From Cornus controversa (lineage: Eukaryota > Streptophyta > Magnoliopsida > Cornales > Cornaceae): a stretch of 64,000 bases of DNA. The position numbers and the translations under genes are program-made. The stretch is taken from NCBI GenBank assembly GCA_026545225.1, contig CM048846.1, positions 18,526,501-18,590,500 on the forward strand, written 5' to 3'. Shown here one piece after another: positions 1 through 12,019 of the stretch (position 1 is the first letter of the stretch; each line of letters opens with the position of its first letter). Under the pieces are notes generated by a model. The model was not told where the DNA came from and did no database searches. It saw only the letters and a list, made by a program, of their open reading frames with translations.

Positions 1-752
1 GTCATTCAACAATTCGGAATCCCACTAAACACCAAGGTCAGTGGTCTATTTACATCCTCATCATGGTCCATCCCTAATCACCTCACATCCATAATACCAT
101 AAATTACATCCCTACCTCAACTAACCCCACTACCTGACTCATTATTTGGATCCCCTCTCCCACAGCTAAATTCTCATAGAAACACACCCTCCCATACCTT
201 TGCCACTTTTTCTTGGTTTTAATTTTCTTTGTTCCATGGGCCAATGCCTATTACCTCAAGTACAGTTTTTTATTGTAATATTTTTTTTTTTTGGGGTAAA
301 TTGAATGTATTGAGAAAAGAGAAGAATATACAAAAAGGCTAAAGCCAAATGCTCATCAAGAGGTACAATGGAAACAGCCAGGCACCAGAGGCCATGAAAG
401 GCAAAAACACAACTGATAGCACAAGCCTATTAGCACTCATGATCTGGATATGTATTTCAGCAATACAGTTACATACATATATCCTTTATTTAATTTCATG
501 AATGTAAATGAGTGAAAATCAATGAAATTAAATACATGATTGAATAGAGAGCTGTTCAGTCTCAGCTTTTGGATTTGAGTTTACCTTCTTATTTAGGCTA
601 AAAGTGCATGTAAGGTAAAATTATTTTTTAAGATACAATAACTTCATAGTCCTGTATTCTCAATGATGCACAGCCCATATAAGTATATAACACACATCTT
701 AGGCTACAGGTTTATTAATTAAGAACTAACATATATTGTAGCAAACGTTGAA
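1..752. other. Intergenic, 3' flank of MES copy 1
   Basis: No gene recognised in the first 500 bases. At about 279-440 a run of T followed by a purine-rich stretch looks like the reversed poly(A) end of a LINE, but no coding part is present. From about 508 to 752 the sequence matches the flanks downstream of MES copies 2 (near 15.0-15.2 kb) and 3 (near 29.9-30.16 kb), so the duplicated unit included this 3' region. Confidence 0.5.
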
Positions 753-1943
753 TTAATATACATCAGCAATCTCCTGCAAAGTTTGGTAAAGCTCTTTGGG
801 TTTTGAAATCATAACCATATGGTCAGATCCAGCTATGGACTTCACTTCTTTAGGAGGGCTATTCTCAATCATATATTTCTGGAAAGATACTGGCAGAACT
901 TGATCATCTCCACTCATAATAAAAATTCGAGTAATCGACCCGTATTTATTCTCTGTCAACAGAGGCTTGCTCAAATCATTCAAGTAAAACCCAGTTGGCC
1001 TCACCAATGTTTTAGCTAATTCAGCGTCCTGCATGCATGTGAAGATACATGAATAGACATCAACAAAAACAAAAGCTAGGTATTGTTAGGGCTTTATTCG
1101 CATGAAATTGCCTGAAATTGAACCTCACCTCTCTTGGGGAGTCATTATAAAGCTTAGCTACAATGAATTTTGGGCCAAAGAGTAATGATACTGGCTGATT
1201 ATTCGAATCATATACAATTTTCGAATCCAAAAAAGAGTCCGGCGAGGTCGTGTTGAGATACTGTTCTCCAAAACAAAAGCCACGAAAAAAAAGAAATGTT
1301 AGAATTAAGAGAGACAAAGAATATACACTGAGATTCAATAATAAATAAAATAGATATATACTGTATAAGATTTGACATGGTTTAACAATTAATCCACAAT
1401 AAGTCTAATATATATATATATGTATATATATATATATCCTATCCTTCCATTCATAAGTGTAATAGAAATTATGTGCCGAAGATTTAAGACTAACAGAAAT
1501 TTTCTTACTATGGTAGCTGGAGGATCTTTATAATTGGGCATCGAGGCAGTGATAAAGACTGCCACGGAGATTTTCTCCGGGAAGCGCTCCATGGCTAGAG
1601 AAATGGAAAAGCCACCATAACTGTGAGCAGCTAGGACCACCTTCTCCCCATCAGGCAGGGACGCCATGAAGTCCGTCAATGGTTGCATATACTCAAAAAA
1701 GGAAGCGACCTCATCGAGTTGCCTAGGGTCAACGCCGTTTGTGGCAAGGTCCAAGGCTGTGACACGGTGACCGGCGGATTTGAGCAGGGTGATGAGCTTG
1801 TACCAGGACCATGCTCCATGGTTAGAGCCATGAACTAGAACAAAGTGCTTGCCACTACTCTCCTTTTTTTGTTCCAAGGCTATGCATGTTGGGTTCAACA
1901 AGAATACTGCGACTAGGAGTACCAAGAATGGAATTGAAGGCAT
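753..1943 (-). CDS. Methylesterase-family alpha/beta hydrolase with N-terminal leader (MES copy 1)
   Basis: Three exons on the minus strand: 1509-1943, 1129-1260 and 753-1028, joined in phase 0 with GT donors (GTAAGA, GTGAGG) and AG acceptors, giving 280 aa and a TAA stop. Family (known): MES/SABP2/polyneuridine aldehyde esterase/hydroxynitrile lyase, which hydrolyse methyl esters of hormones (salicylate, jasmonate, IAA) or alkaloid intermediates. Seen: FVLVHGSNHGAWSWYKL oxyanion segment, nucleophile elbow AHSYGG (Ser108), acid in SGDDQ (Asp231), and base in GSDHMVM (His259); so the triad is complete. GVDPRQLDEV resembles polyneuridine aldehyde esterase. Odd: the first ~22 residues (MPSIPFLVLLVAVFLL...) are a signal-peptide-like hydrophobic stretch, whereas most MES proteins start just before KHFVLVHG. 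This suggests secretion or ER entry (inference). The two introns sit where MES genes usually have them. Substrate cannot be told. A TATA box lies 45-57 bases upstream of the ATG. Confidence 0.9.
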
Positions 1944-1987
1944 AGTTTCAATAAAAAGATAGATGTGTTTTGCATTCCAGGACCTGG

Positions 1988-2000
1988 ATATTTATATATA
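1988..2000 (-). promoter_or_regulatory. TATA box of MES copy 1
   Basis: The minus strand reads TATATATAAATAT about 45-57 bases upstream of the ATG. The same motif at nearly the same distance stands before MES copy 2, followed in both by a related GTCC-containing stretch, so the core promoter was duplicated with the gene. Confidence 0.6.
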
Positions 2001-2029
2001 CCGAGTGTTATGGATATTTTATTTTGTTA

Positions 2030-5000
2030 TATTTTTATATTTTGGTGCTGTTAGGATCTCTACAATTCTTTCAATTTAAAAGAAATAAATGAAACTACTG
2101 TCGCACTATTTGCTTTGGAGCTAGTCGGCACTGTTTTGTTTTTAATTTCATTTTCAAAATGTCTCGTATTATCACCATGAGAACACATCACATATATAAC
2201 ACATCATTTTTTTTCACAGACATGCAATGTGAAATTGTAAAACCTTTGAAGATAATAGAGAACAACTGCACCTTTTTTACACAATCAAAATCTCCACAAT
2301 TAATTAATAAATAATAGACGTCATGTAAATAAAATATAAAATAAGCATATAATAAAATAGAGTAAAAAGGTTTTGGCCTCCTATGAAACACAGGGTCTCC
2401 AAATAGCAAGTCTTCATTTTTATCTCGTAGCCCATAAAACATATAAATATGTGAAAGTAATTGAAGAATAAAAGAGAGAGAAAAGTGAAGAAACACATAA
2501 CCAAATATTTAATTTAAATACGAAATAGAATAAATAGATAGACGATAAATAAACTCAATAAATCAAATTAAATCGGCTCAATGAAAATCTAATTATGAAA
2601 TAAAGAAATTTTAAAAACTTCACAAATTTCCAATGCAGAGAACAAACTACCTTGAGATTTTTGCAATTTTTTTCGGCTAGAACTGAAGTTTGTGTAAATC
2701 CAACGAGATTAGATAAAAATCTGAGCTAGTTAGCAACTAATTATTTTGGGTTGCTGGATTTTTGAAAGTCTTATATGGCAAAGTCTAATTTATAATTATG
2801 TAAATATAGGTATTATGCATACTAAAAGTTTATAAAATTGTAGAAAAAAAATTAAGGGCAAAGTGCACTAAATTCTTCACTAATTTTAAAATATTGCACA
2901 AATCGGAAGGAGGATATTGTTCAGCATTTTGAAAAAAAAAAAGAATAAGATGAAAGAAAAAAGGGTTATTGTCGTACATCATATATTAGTATGAGAAAAA
3001 AATCTAATTATGAGAGAACTTTGAAGAAAAAAAATTAGGTGGTTTGACTGAAAAGGAAAATGCAAATTTTTTTTTTTTTGAAAGAAATCAAATAAATTTT
3101 AAGAAAAAAAGAGTAAAGGAAAAAAAATGGAAGAATTATACATATTTTTAGAGAGAAAATTTAGAAGAGAATTTGTAACATTTTACAAAATTATATACAT
3201 AAAATAAAAAAGCAAAATCCAGCCCAACTCGAGGTCCCTCCGAAGCCAATGCTAGCTTTGTGCCCATGCACATATATCGGCTATGGCTAGCTAGCTAGGG
3301 GTCAATGATAATGTCATCTTTACAAAAATGTTCTGATTTTGTTTGAGGTAAACAATGAGACGACACCTACAAATGCATACTATTGAGCTCTCCCACCTCA
3401 CATTTCTTTTAAAAGAAGAAAAATTATGGTGTTGTGCAGAGGATGTGTGAGATCTCTCTCAGACGCAAGAGAAAAAAAAATGATAATGTTTATTTTGATT
3501 GACCATGAAAAGTTTAAATGACCCATGTTAATTTTTTTAGAAAGTTTTAACATTGTGTTTAGTTTAATTGCTCCACATCAGTTGTTTAGAAGGAACTTCT
3601 ATTTATATGAAACTCCTACTTATATATATAAAGGCATTCAATGTATGACTCTCTACAACGGATGTATAGATTATTTTAAAATGGTATGGAACTCGCTCAA
3701 ATGAGAACCACATGTGTTTTTTTATTTGCAGGCTCTCTACATATAGGACTCGTGTAGAGGAAAGGGAGGAATTATTACATATCACGGGAATTCCTTGTAT
3801 TGGAGAATTCCACCGCTAGTAAGACTTACATTTAAGGTATCTCGGGAGTATTAAAGTATTGTACTACTCCATGGAGAGAGCACACGTTGGTCCCATCTAT
3901 TTTTTCGTTTATTTATTATCTCTTCTCTCTTTCTCTCAACTTTTTCTCTCTTTTTGTGTCTCTATCTTTCTCTATTCAAATTCTATTTTAATTAGAATGG
4001 TATTGAAATCAATTGTTTTAAATATTATTATACATATCGAATTATAAAATTAGTTAATTATGTAACATACAATTATTTTGTGAGAACAAGAGGATGGTTA
4101 TATGTAATGTTTTTTATTTTATTTATTTATTTGTGAGAAAATATGTAATGTATTTTTTTTATTTCTTTATTTGTGAGAAAAATATATAATGTCTTTGTAT
4201 TTTATTTCTTTATTTGTGCGAAAAAATATGTAATGTCTTTTTATTTGTCAATAAATATATTACAATAAAAAATAATTAAAAATAACATTTTATTCATTAC
4301 AAATAATTGAAATAATTAAGTTTTAATTTTTTGTATAAAATTATTTTTATAAAAAAAATATCAAAATAATAATATATAAAGTCACGTCAGCTCAAAACGT
4401 TGATATGACTCTCTATAATTGAATTGAATTGTAAAAGGTAAAAGCAAGAATTATCCTAATTAAAATGTTAGATACTCAAGCCTAGCTAACCTAAGAAAAC
4501 CAACCTAACTTGCTAACTTAATTTTTTAAAAACTGATTTTGAATAAGTCTTGATGATTAGGGGACGGATTTATCTTTAGATTAAAATTTAAATTATCTTT
4601 TAAACTTCAAATCGAATTAAATTTATTTATTAGTATACATGTGACTCTCCATAAATTTTACAATATATAACAAGAATTTGAACTTCGTGTACTAAATTTG
4701 TCCTTTTATTAACTCACCCATCACCTCACTTGTTCGTTGTTTAACGTATTTTTGTAAAAAAAAAATTTAAAATTATCATCGTACACAACACATAATGACA
4801 AAATGTAAACAGCTTCTGAAAAAACAAAATTACGATGGTCCAGCATGAGATCTCGTCCTATTTAAAGTCAAGTTTATATTACCAGCTATGATACATGGAC
4901 TTTCATGAGATCTCACATTACACTAATCAAAATTATAAAAGAAGGATAAGGATGAAGAATACAAAACTTACAAGTACTGACCACATATTCCGTAATACCG

Positions 5001-6200
5001 ACAACTTGGTGCACTGAATTTGTTATTTTATTAATCCATTACTTAAGAAGTGCGCATTTGCATTTGTTATTTTATTAACCCATCACTTAAGAAATGCGCA
5101 TTGTATTATATTCGTATTTAATATCAATATTTTTCAGATATTTTTAAATATGTGTTTAATATTTTTTAAATATATTTATAATTTTAAAATATATCTTTTT
5201 ATTTTTAACACGTATTCGATACTTTTCAGATATTTCGACCTCGTATCTGATACTTTTCGAATATTTCAAAATACATTTTTAACAAATTTTGAATATAAAA
5301 ATGTAATTTTTATAACAATTATATCATATTATAATTATTAAAAAAAGTTTAAAATTTATTTAAAAAAATATTAAGATAAATATCATGATTTAGTACAAAA
5401 GTCATCCATGTTAATTATACTATGATTCTTAATTCTTATTTTGTTTGTTAATGATAATATTTTATAAAAAATATATTAATAACTCATTTTGTACATATAT
5501 AAAAATATAATTTATTATTTTTATATTAAAATATTTTGTCCGCATCTGTATTTCTTTTTTTAAAATTTATCATATTATTATATCCGTATAGTGTCATACT
5601 GTTGTTTCATATCCATGCTTTCCGCTCATCACCCTATCTACCTACCTCACTTGCTCGTCATTTAACATAATTTTCTAGAAAGATTTTGAAAATGTCATTG
5701 TATTGGGTTTCTAATTAACACGTGCAGTAAATGCCATACACAACACACAAGCACAAAATGTAGACGGCTTCAAAAAACAAAATTACGATGATTCAGCGTG
5801 AGATGTCGCCCTGTTTTAAGCCATGATATATAGTCTTTCATGAGATATCACATTACAATGGTCAAAATTATGAAAGAAGGACAAGGATAAAGAAGACAAA
5901 TCTGATGAGTACATGAACATGGTCACTTATTATAGCCATCACTTGAACTAAGCGATCTTGAATTATTTTAAATATTTTCGTTTTGTGGACGTCTTGGAAA
6001 ATTATGCACTGTCTGGGAAAAGTCCAACTCCAATACGATACATAACTAAGGATATATAGTCCTAATGTCTGGCCATTCAATTATTCAAACCACGTTTTTA
6101 CACTAATTAAAATAAAAAGGTGAGAAGTAGCTTTCAATCTTTACATAATAAAATATTAATAATTTGGGATATCTAATAAAGAAAAATTGACTGTGACCCG
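2030..6200. other. AT-rich intergenic region, no gene seen
   Basis: No open frame here has recognisable protein similarity; the frames present are short and low-complexity. Content is poly(A/T) runs and decayed repeats. 5.1-5.6 kb has several TTTTCAGATATTT/CGTATC-like motifs that recur at 8.7-8.9 kb. A two-copy tandem repeat of about 50 bases (TTTGTTATTTTATTAA...) lies at about 5015-5105. Confidence 0.6.
4714..5905. repeat. Diverged direct repeat, about 260 bp, two copies
   Basis: 4714-4970 and 5625-5905 share the same order of blocks: TCACCTCACTTG-like start, CACAACACA, CAAAATGTA, AAAACAAAATTACGATG, CATGAGAT..TCACATTACA and AAAAGAAGGA. The copies are clearly diverged and about 650 bases of AT-rich DNA separates them. 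They may be the two ends of one old element or a local duplication; no family recognised. Confidence 0.6.
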
Positions 6201-6207
6201 CGTTTTT

Positions 6208-6509
6208 GAGGTCTCAAAACCTAAATATTTTATTTTCAGTTGACTATGTTTTATGGTAGTTTATATTTAGAACGGGTAAAATATATATATATATATATAT
6301 ATATATTTTACCCGTTCTAAATATAAACTACCATAAAAACATGGTCAACTGAAAATAAAATATTTATGTTTTGAGACTTATATATATATATATATATTAC
6401 CCGTTCTAAATATGAACTACATATATATTTTACCCATTCTAAATATAAACTGCCATAAATATTTTACCCGCTCTAAATATAAGCTACATATATATTTTAC
6501 CTGTTGTAA

Positions 6510-6552
<43 letters not shown>

Positions 6553-6665
6553 CCCATTTTAAATATAAACTACCATAAATATTTTACCTGAGTCTCAAAA
6601 CATAAATATTTTATTTTCAGTTAACTATGTTTTATGGTAGTTTATATTTAGAACAGGTAAATTAT
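6208..6665. repeat. Fold-back repeat with TA-rich centre
   Basis: Arm 1 (about 6212-6285) and arm 2 (about 6300-6377) are near-perfect inverted copies of about 75 bases around a (TA)n centre. A third arm in the first orientation follows at about 6590-6660. Between them a 35-40 base unit with TTTTACCCGTTCTAAATATA is repeated several times. It should form a long hairpin. Confidence 0.8.
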
Positions 6666-6674
6666 ATATATATA

Positions 6675-7917
6675 GGGAGCTGATATTGGCACTCCACCAA
6701 TATCCTCTAGCACTCCCCTTCCAGCTTTTTGTAAAGTAAAATTATAAAGGTATCCATCCATTTACTATAAAATATTTGATTCTTATATTTTTAATATCCT
6801 AATTACCCTTATTTGATAAGGTTAGAATTCTTGGCTCAAAAACTTCTCTCTCACTTTCCCTCTCTTTTTTGGTATAAAAAGATTTCAGAAATCTATGAAT
6901 CATACAATCCTAATTTTCAGACTATATTATTTTAGTTGATTTTAAAAATATTATTTTTTCTTATTGAATCAATTTATCAATATTTATTTTAGAAGTATAA
7001 AAGTTTAGGATTCAATATAATGATTTAGAGAGTATCAATCAAATTCATGTGATTAGGATAATAAAAGATACGTGATTATATAAGTTGGGAAGGAGTTGTT
7101 AAGAATAGATTACCTAGAGAAATATTAAAAAAAAAAGTATTTGAGTTGGAAATGAACATTATATCAATGAATAAAACTTATTTGAAAAAAATTAATTGTA
7201 TTTAAAATAAAAAGAAAGTTTAATTTCACTTAAATAAAAATTATGATACATAATTATTTAAGGAAACTAAGGAAAGCTTTTTTATTTTAATAGAGAACTT
7301 TTACAAATAAAAAGAGAAAAACATGACTCTATGAAATCCTTTTTTCAATTGTAGTGGTGTTAATTTAGCTAAGGAGCTTTTGCACCAAAATTTCAAAAAA
7401 TAAAAAATAAAAATAATTAATATGATGTTTTTCTTCCTTTGTTTTTTATTTTTCTCCCCTTCCTTTCTGTTTTGTTTGTTCACAAATTGATGGCATGTTT
7501 CTAATTTTTAATTTATATTATTTTATAAATAAGACGCATGAAAAATAAATTACACGTTTGGTAAGTAAAAAGGCAATATTTCAAATTTTGAATTCTTTTA
7601 GTTATATAGGATAGAGACATGAATAACAAATTTCAATTGAAAAATGTCTAAACTATATTATCTGGCCGGTAATAAATGGATTTTATATTGTAAATCAAAA
7701 GCAAAAACAAAATCAATCACAAATTACTTGAGATAACAAAGATAAAGTTGGAAGAGCTTTTTTTTTTTAAGAAAGATAAAATAAAATTAAAATTGAGTTT
7801 TGATTTAGAAGGGTAATTAGGGTACTAAAAATATAAGAATAAAAAATGGTATAACATATGACCATTTTTGTAATTTTACTTTACAAAAAGATGGGAATGG
7901 AGTGCTAATATTAGCTC

Positions 7918-7919
<2 letters not shown>
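6675..7919. mobile_element. TIR DNA transposon remnant (Mutator-like?), copy A
   Basis: The left end GGGAGCTGATATTGGCACTCC and the inverted right end GGGAGCTAATATTAGCACTCC match, and TTTTTGTAAAGTAAAATTA continues the match inward, giving TIRs of about 75 bases. Both sides are flanked by ATATATATA, which would be a 9-bp target duplication but is low-complexity. The interior is AT-rich with no transposase frame, so it is non-autonomous. TIR length and duplication size fit Mutator-like elements, but the superfamily is not proven. Confidence 0.75.
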
Positions 7920-7973
<54 letters not shown>

Positions 7974-9060
7974 GTTTGAATTTTCAAAGCCATACAATAA
8001 TGTAATAATTAAGCCACCTAAAGTTATGTACTGTATAAGAATTTTTTTAGAAATAACAATGCATGTACTAACTTTTCTATATGTATAAATCTCTGTTTTA
8101 TATATGTGAGTGTGTGTGGATCCGGCTCCTCTATGTTGAAGCCGAATGTTTACTTCTATTCGTAATTTATTAAAAAGTTCTTAGGCTATTGTGATGGCGT
8201 GGATACTCGAACATTTTTTGAACAATCGAACATTTTTTGAACACTCCAATATTTGTAAAAGTATTTGAAATTTATTCTTTTTGTAGTAATTTTTAAAAGT
8301 GTAAAAAAACTCAATACTTTTTCAAAGTTGCAAAAAAAAAACCCTTTGAACTATTTTTCCGAACATTTCAGTCTTTCGTCTTCTAAAGGTTGACAAATTG
8401 AATCCCTGAAAGAACTATAATGACATATATACTCTTTAATATGACCGTTATGTCCTTTTCTCTACAAATATGGTGTTTCCTAAATAAAAATTAAAAAAAA
8501 TAGATAAAATTCTTAAATAATAAGTTTAGGAACAAAAAATAAATAAAAGGTCAATAGAAATTTATTTAACATAAAATCATATTGTGTAGTTTAGTATTTT
8601 GTATTTAAATTTATTTGTTTGTTATTAGAAAATTGAGTAACGTGAAAGATTCTAATAGTGAGTTTGAACCGAATGACACCAACTTTTTTTAGAAATACGT
8701 TAATTGTTTGATATTGAATTTAGGTATTTGTATAATTTAGTCTTTCTTTTATTGTTAGATTTATGGTACTGTGAATATTGGTTAACTTGTTCAATATATA
8801 TTATATTATTATTTCATAGCGGTATTTCCGCCGTATCCGTGTTCTATTGTTTTAAAATTTATCGTATTGTGTCGTACCCGTGTTTTATATTCGTATATCC
8901 TAGATACTTTATAAACACTTTAGTACCCAGAAATACACATAGAAAGTTTAGGATGACCATAATTAATCAGAAGTGTAACTAGTTCAACGTTAATAAACAT
9001 TTTTTTAATCAAAAATAGAAATTAATTACCGATTGTACACAGTTATGGCTTTTCCAATTA
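7920..9060. other. Intergenic, microsatellite and decayed repeat
   Basis: Starts with a compound (TA)n(TG)n microsatellite (about 7920-7975). The rest is AT-rich without a recognisable gene. 8.7-8.9 kb carries CGTATCCGTGT/CGTACCCGTG-like motifs similar to 5.1-5.6 kb. Confidence 0.5.
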
Positions 9061-9479
9061 ACTACCACTGTTGTTGCTGCTCTATTGTTCACTCCTCCCA
9101 AACCCCATTTTAGGATTTTTTTGGGGTTTCAATTTCAGATTTCTGTCTTTGTTCTTCAAGGCTTAACTCAATTTATAATAAGGAAATTTATCATTGATAG
9201 TGATAAACTCAACTCAATGGATGGAGCTGCGGATTTCTCTAAGAATGTTCCAGCTTTCTTTCCCAGTAAGAGAGGGAGGGGCATTACGAACTTAATAGAA
9301 TAATTGATTTCCTTTTCCTTTTTTCTTCGGGAAAAAGAAACTCCCACAATGCTGTTGAGAAGACACAACCCTCTATCTTTCACTTTAAAATTAGAAAAAG
9401 AGATATCACTAGTCATAGACTTTGATGATAATAGAATAATTGATTTACCCATTGAATATTTACTAAATTAATAAAAACA

Positions 9480-9830
9480 TAAGAAAAAAAATGGGATTTT
9501 GATAAGATAAGTAATTCAAAATCCTACCAGACGAATAAGATAGGACCACTCAAAGTAGTTCTACCAATAGATAAGATTGCCAATTCAAAGTCAGATAATG
9601 TGAAAGAGATACGTCAGTTGAACAACCGGATGGAAATGGAAGAGTGCGAGGATACATGTCAACCATGCATCCATAACTGGAGAGAGGGTCAGCGAGTGCA
9701 CTACGAAAGAATTAATGGATCATTTATTATTCTCCTTTGATAACTATGATCACTGACTTGAACCTAAGAGGATTCTCAGCTAGCACCCACTTGGTGTCGG
9801 CTCGATCTCATCTCTTTTTTGTTTGCAGGA
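9480..9830 (+). mobile_element. Probable LTR remnant
   Basis: This block is absent from the homologous sequence at 51.17 kb. Its end (TTGACTTGAACC..., CACTTGGTGTCGGCTCGATC, then TTTTTTGTTTGCAGG) resembles the R-U5 part of the Ty3-type LTR at 24.8-25.1 kb. No paired LTR or internal region seen. Weak call. Confidence 0.35.
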
Positions 9831-10242
9831 ACCTAATGTATACAAACAAAAACTTTCTCCATTTAAATTCAAAGAGAATGAACAAATTCCACTGAACAAT
9901 CATAATATATAAGTCAGTTAGAACAATTGTGCGGGCATGTCTTTTTTAGGTAAAAAAAAAAAAAGAATTGATATTCGCACTTCATGTATATCCTCTCGTG
10001 CTCCAACTCCTTGCTTTGGTAAATATAATGACCAATGTGTATTATATTTCAATTAGAAAAGTTATCTTTCTATGTATTGTTTGTTCACTCTCTTTGAATT
10101 TTTTTTTTATTAAAAACTCTGTCTCATCTCGCTTAAACTTATCTCTATATTAATGTTAAAAAAGTATTGAAGCAAATATAAAAGAAATTGAGTTGCAAGC
10201 TTATTGTTGTAGAAGAAATCGAACTAGTAAAAGTTTTTTATA

Positions 10243-10555
10243 TTTCTTTTTCTTTTTTTTTTTTTTGACTCAAAAAGTATTAAATGTACAAGAGAAATAG
10301 GCACCGGAGCCGACGCAACCAACTAACTAGAATCGCCAGGCATAGCAGCCATTGATCGATTCTGAACCAAGCTCAGAACAACAAGATGACTTCGGAGTGG
10401 GAGATGACTGTACTCTCGATTCAATGTCTCACTCTCCTCCCCAGCAAATAGATCCACTCCAATGCATCTACTTGGAACACCTCACCCAATAGCAACTCCT
10501 TCGAGGAAGGTCATTTTCTCCCATTCTAGAGATTACATTGATCGGGTTGTGAGAC
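10243..10555 (-). mobile_element. Possible LINE 3' end fragment
   Basis: A T-rich run at 10243-10265 (poly(A) on the minus strand) is followed by a block of higher GC and different texture from the surrounding AT-rich TIR element. No coding similarity seen; called only from the tail and the change in composition. Confidence 0.3.
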
Positions 10556-10816
10556 CCAAATTTAATTAATATTAAAAATAAAGCATATAAATTTCAAATT
10601 TTTGGTTTTGAAAGTATTTATTTTTCTTGTGAAAGATTTTTAAAAGTATTAAATTTGCTTTTGCAAGCAAAGATCACCATGAATTTTGTTCTAAGAAGCA
10701 ATATTCATCACTTTAAAAAAGTCAACCAAACAAAATCTTGGAAACATAAGAACCCAAATCAGATTAAAAAAATTTTAAAATGCCACAACATATTACATAA
10801 GAAAAAATAATAATTC

Positions 10817-12019
10817 TGTGAGATATAAATTTGTACTCGACATATTTCGGTGATCAAAACTGGATTGATCGAGTTGTAATTTTCTATCATATTTTCTGTA
10901 ACTGATCATCAAACGTCTTCTAGCTGATACTCAACTGCATAGACACAATTAAATCGAAAAGAACACCGTATAGTACAGATAAATATGGTGAGGATACCTT
11001 GCACTTTATATTTTCGAGCCTATTTTGAAAAACTAGAATTTCTAGGAAAATTAGAGTTTTTCAAAATATGATCAGTCCCCAATTTTTAGAACCGGTCCAA
11101 ATTTGTTCGGTACTTTTGGTTTCTATAGTTTTTCAAAAATTCCCACCACTCCTAATGTTTGAGCATCGGTCCCACTTATCCTGTTCCAAATAGAAAATTA
11201 ATTTTAACAAAAATTATGATTCCTATTGAGTTTGAAACTTCTAGGAGAGTTCTATTTTGGTATTTAACTTCTTAGTATAATTAAGACTCTCTTGCCTATA
11301 TTTATGTATCTATGTTTTCTCTACAATTAAGCCAGGAGAATAAATATTTTTAGAGAGAGAAAGTTTATACAGTATAATTAGGGCAAAATATTTTTTTATA
11401 TTTTGAGAGCACACATCTATTATTCACGAGTGATATTTGTGATATTTATGATGGTGTTATACTACTGATTGGCTGTTCAGAGACTGAATCAAATCCTTAA
11501 CTGATGAGCGCATTGGATTTGTGGTTCTTCTCTTACTTGATGAGGAAGAAAGGTGACCCAAATTGCACTATGAATGGAACGAAATACTTGCTGAGTATTT
11601 TTGTTCTTCCAGCAACCTTTCTGTGAGGATCGTGGTATTAGCCAAAAGTCAGCAGCAGTTGGAACTGAAGTCGCAATTGTCGGCCTAAGGTGTTCCGCAT
11701 CAGATTCTTGATAGAGTAAAGAGAGGTGTAAGTTTGAGACAGAATCTGTTATACTTTGCTTCATTATAGCGGATTGGTTTCCTAAGGCTTTCTGTCTTCC
11801 CTGTGATTTTTTTTCAATCTGGGTTTTCAACATATATCCGGTACATTCTTTACTTTACTTTACTTGTTATTTAAGTTATTTACTTGATTTATGAGTTTAA
11901 TTGGTAATTGGATTTAAATTAAATCAATTCGAAAAATTAAGCAAACAAGCAAGTTAACCTATTCACCGCCCTCTAGGTTTTAAATTATTTCGCAACTACT
12001 TCGTACCGCGCAACTCACA
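10817..12019 (+). mobile_element. Solo LTR, Copia type, 1203 bp
   Basis: Starts TGTGAGATATAAA and ends GCAACTCACA, flanked on both sides by AATTC, a perfect 5-bp target duplication. The sequence TATTCACCGCCCTCTAGG near the 3' end is typical of Copia LTR ends. A shorter relative (593 bp) is at 23902-24494. With no internal region between, it is a solo LTR left by recombination. Minus-strand frames at 11.49-11.83 kb are not coding. Confidence 0.85.

Noticed and set aside
2188-2504. Membrane-protein-like minus-strand frames
   Set aside because: Phe/Leu/Tyr-rich because the DNA is AT-rich; two frames overlap and neither resembles a family.
9211-9302. Heat-shock-factor-like start (MDGAADFSKNVPAFF)
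   Set aside because: The similarity stops after a few residues, no DNA-binding domain follows, and the block is a dispersed repeat also found in ATG101 intron 2.
11489-11833. 114-codon minus-strand gene
   Set aside because: It is wholly inside the 1203-bp solo LTR with perfect target duplications; an antisense chance frame.
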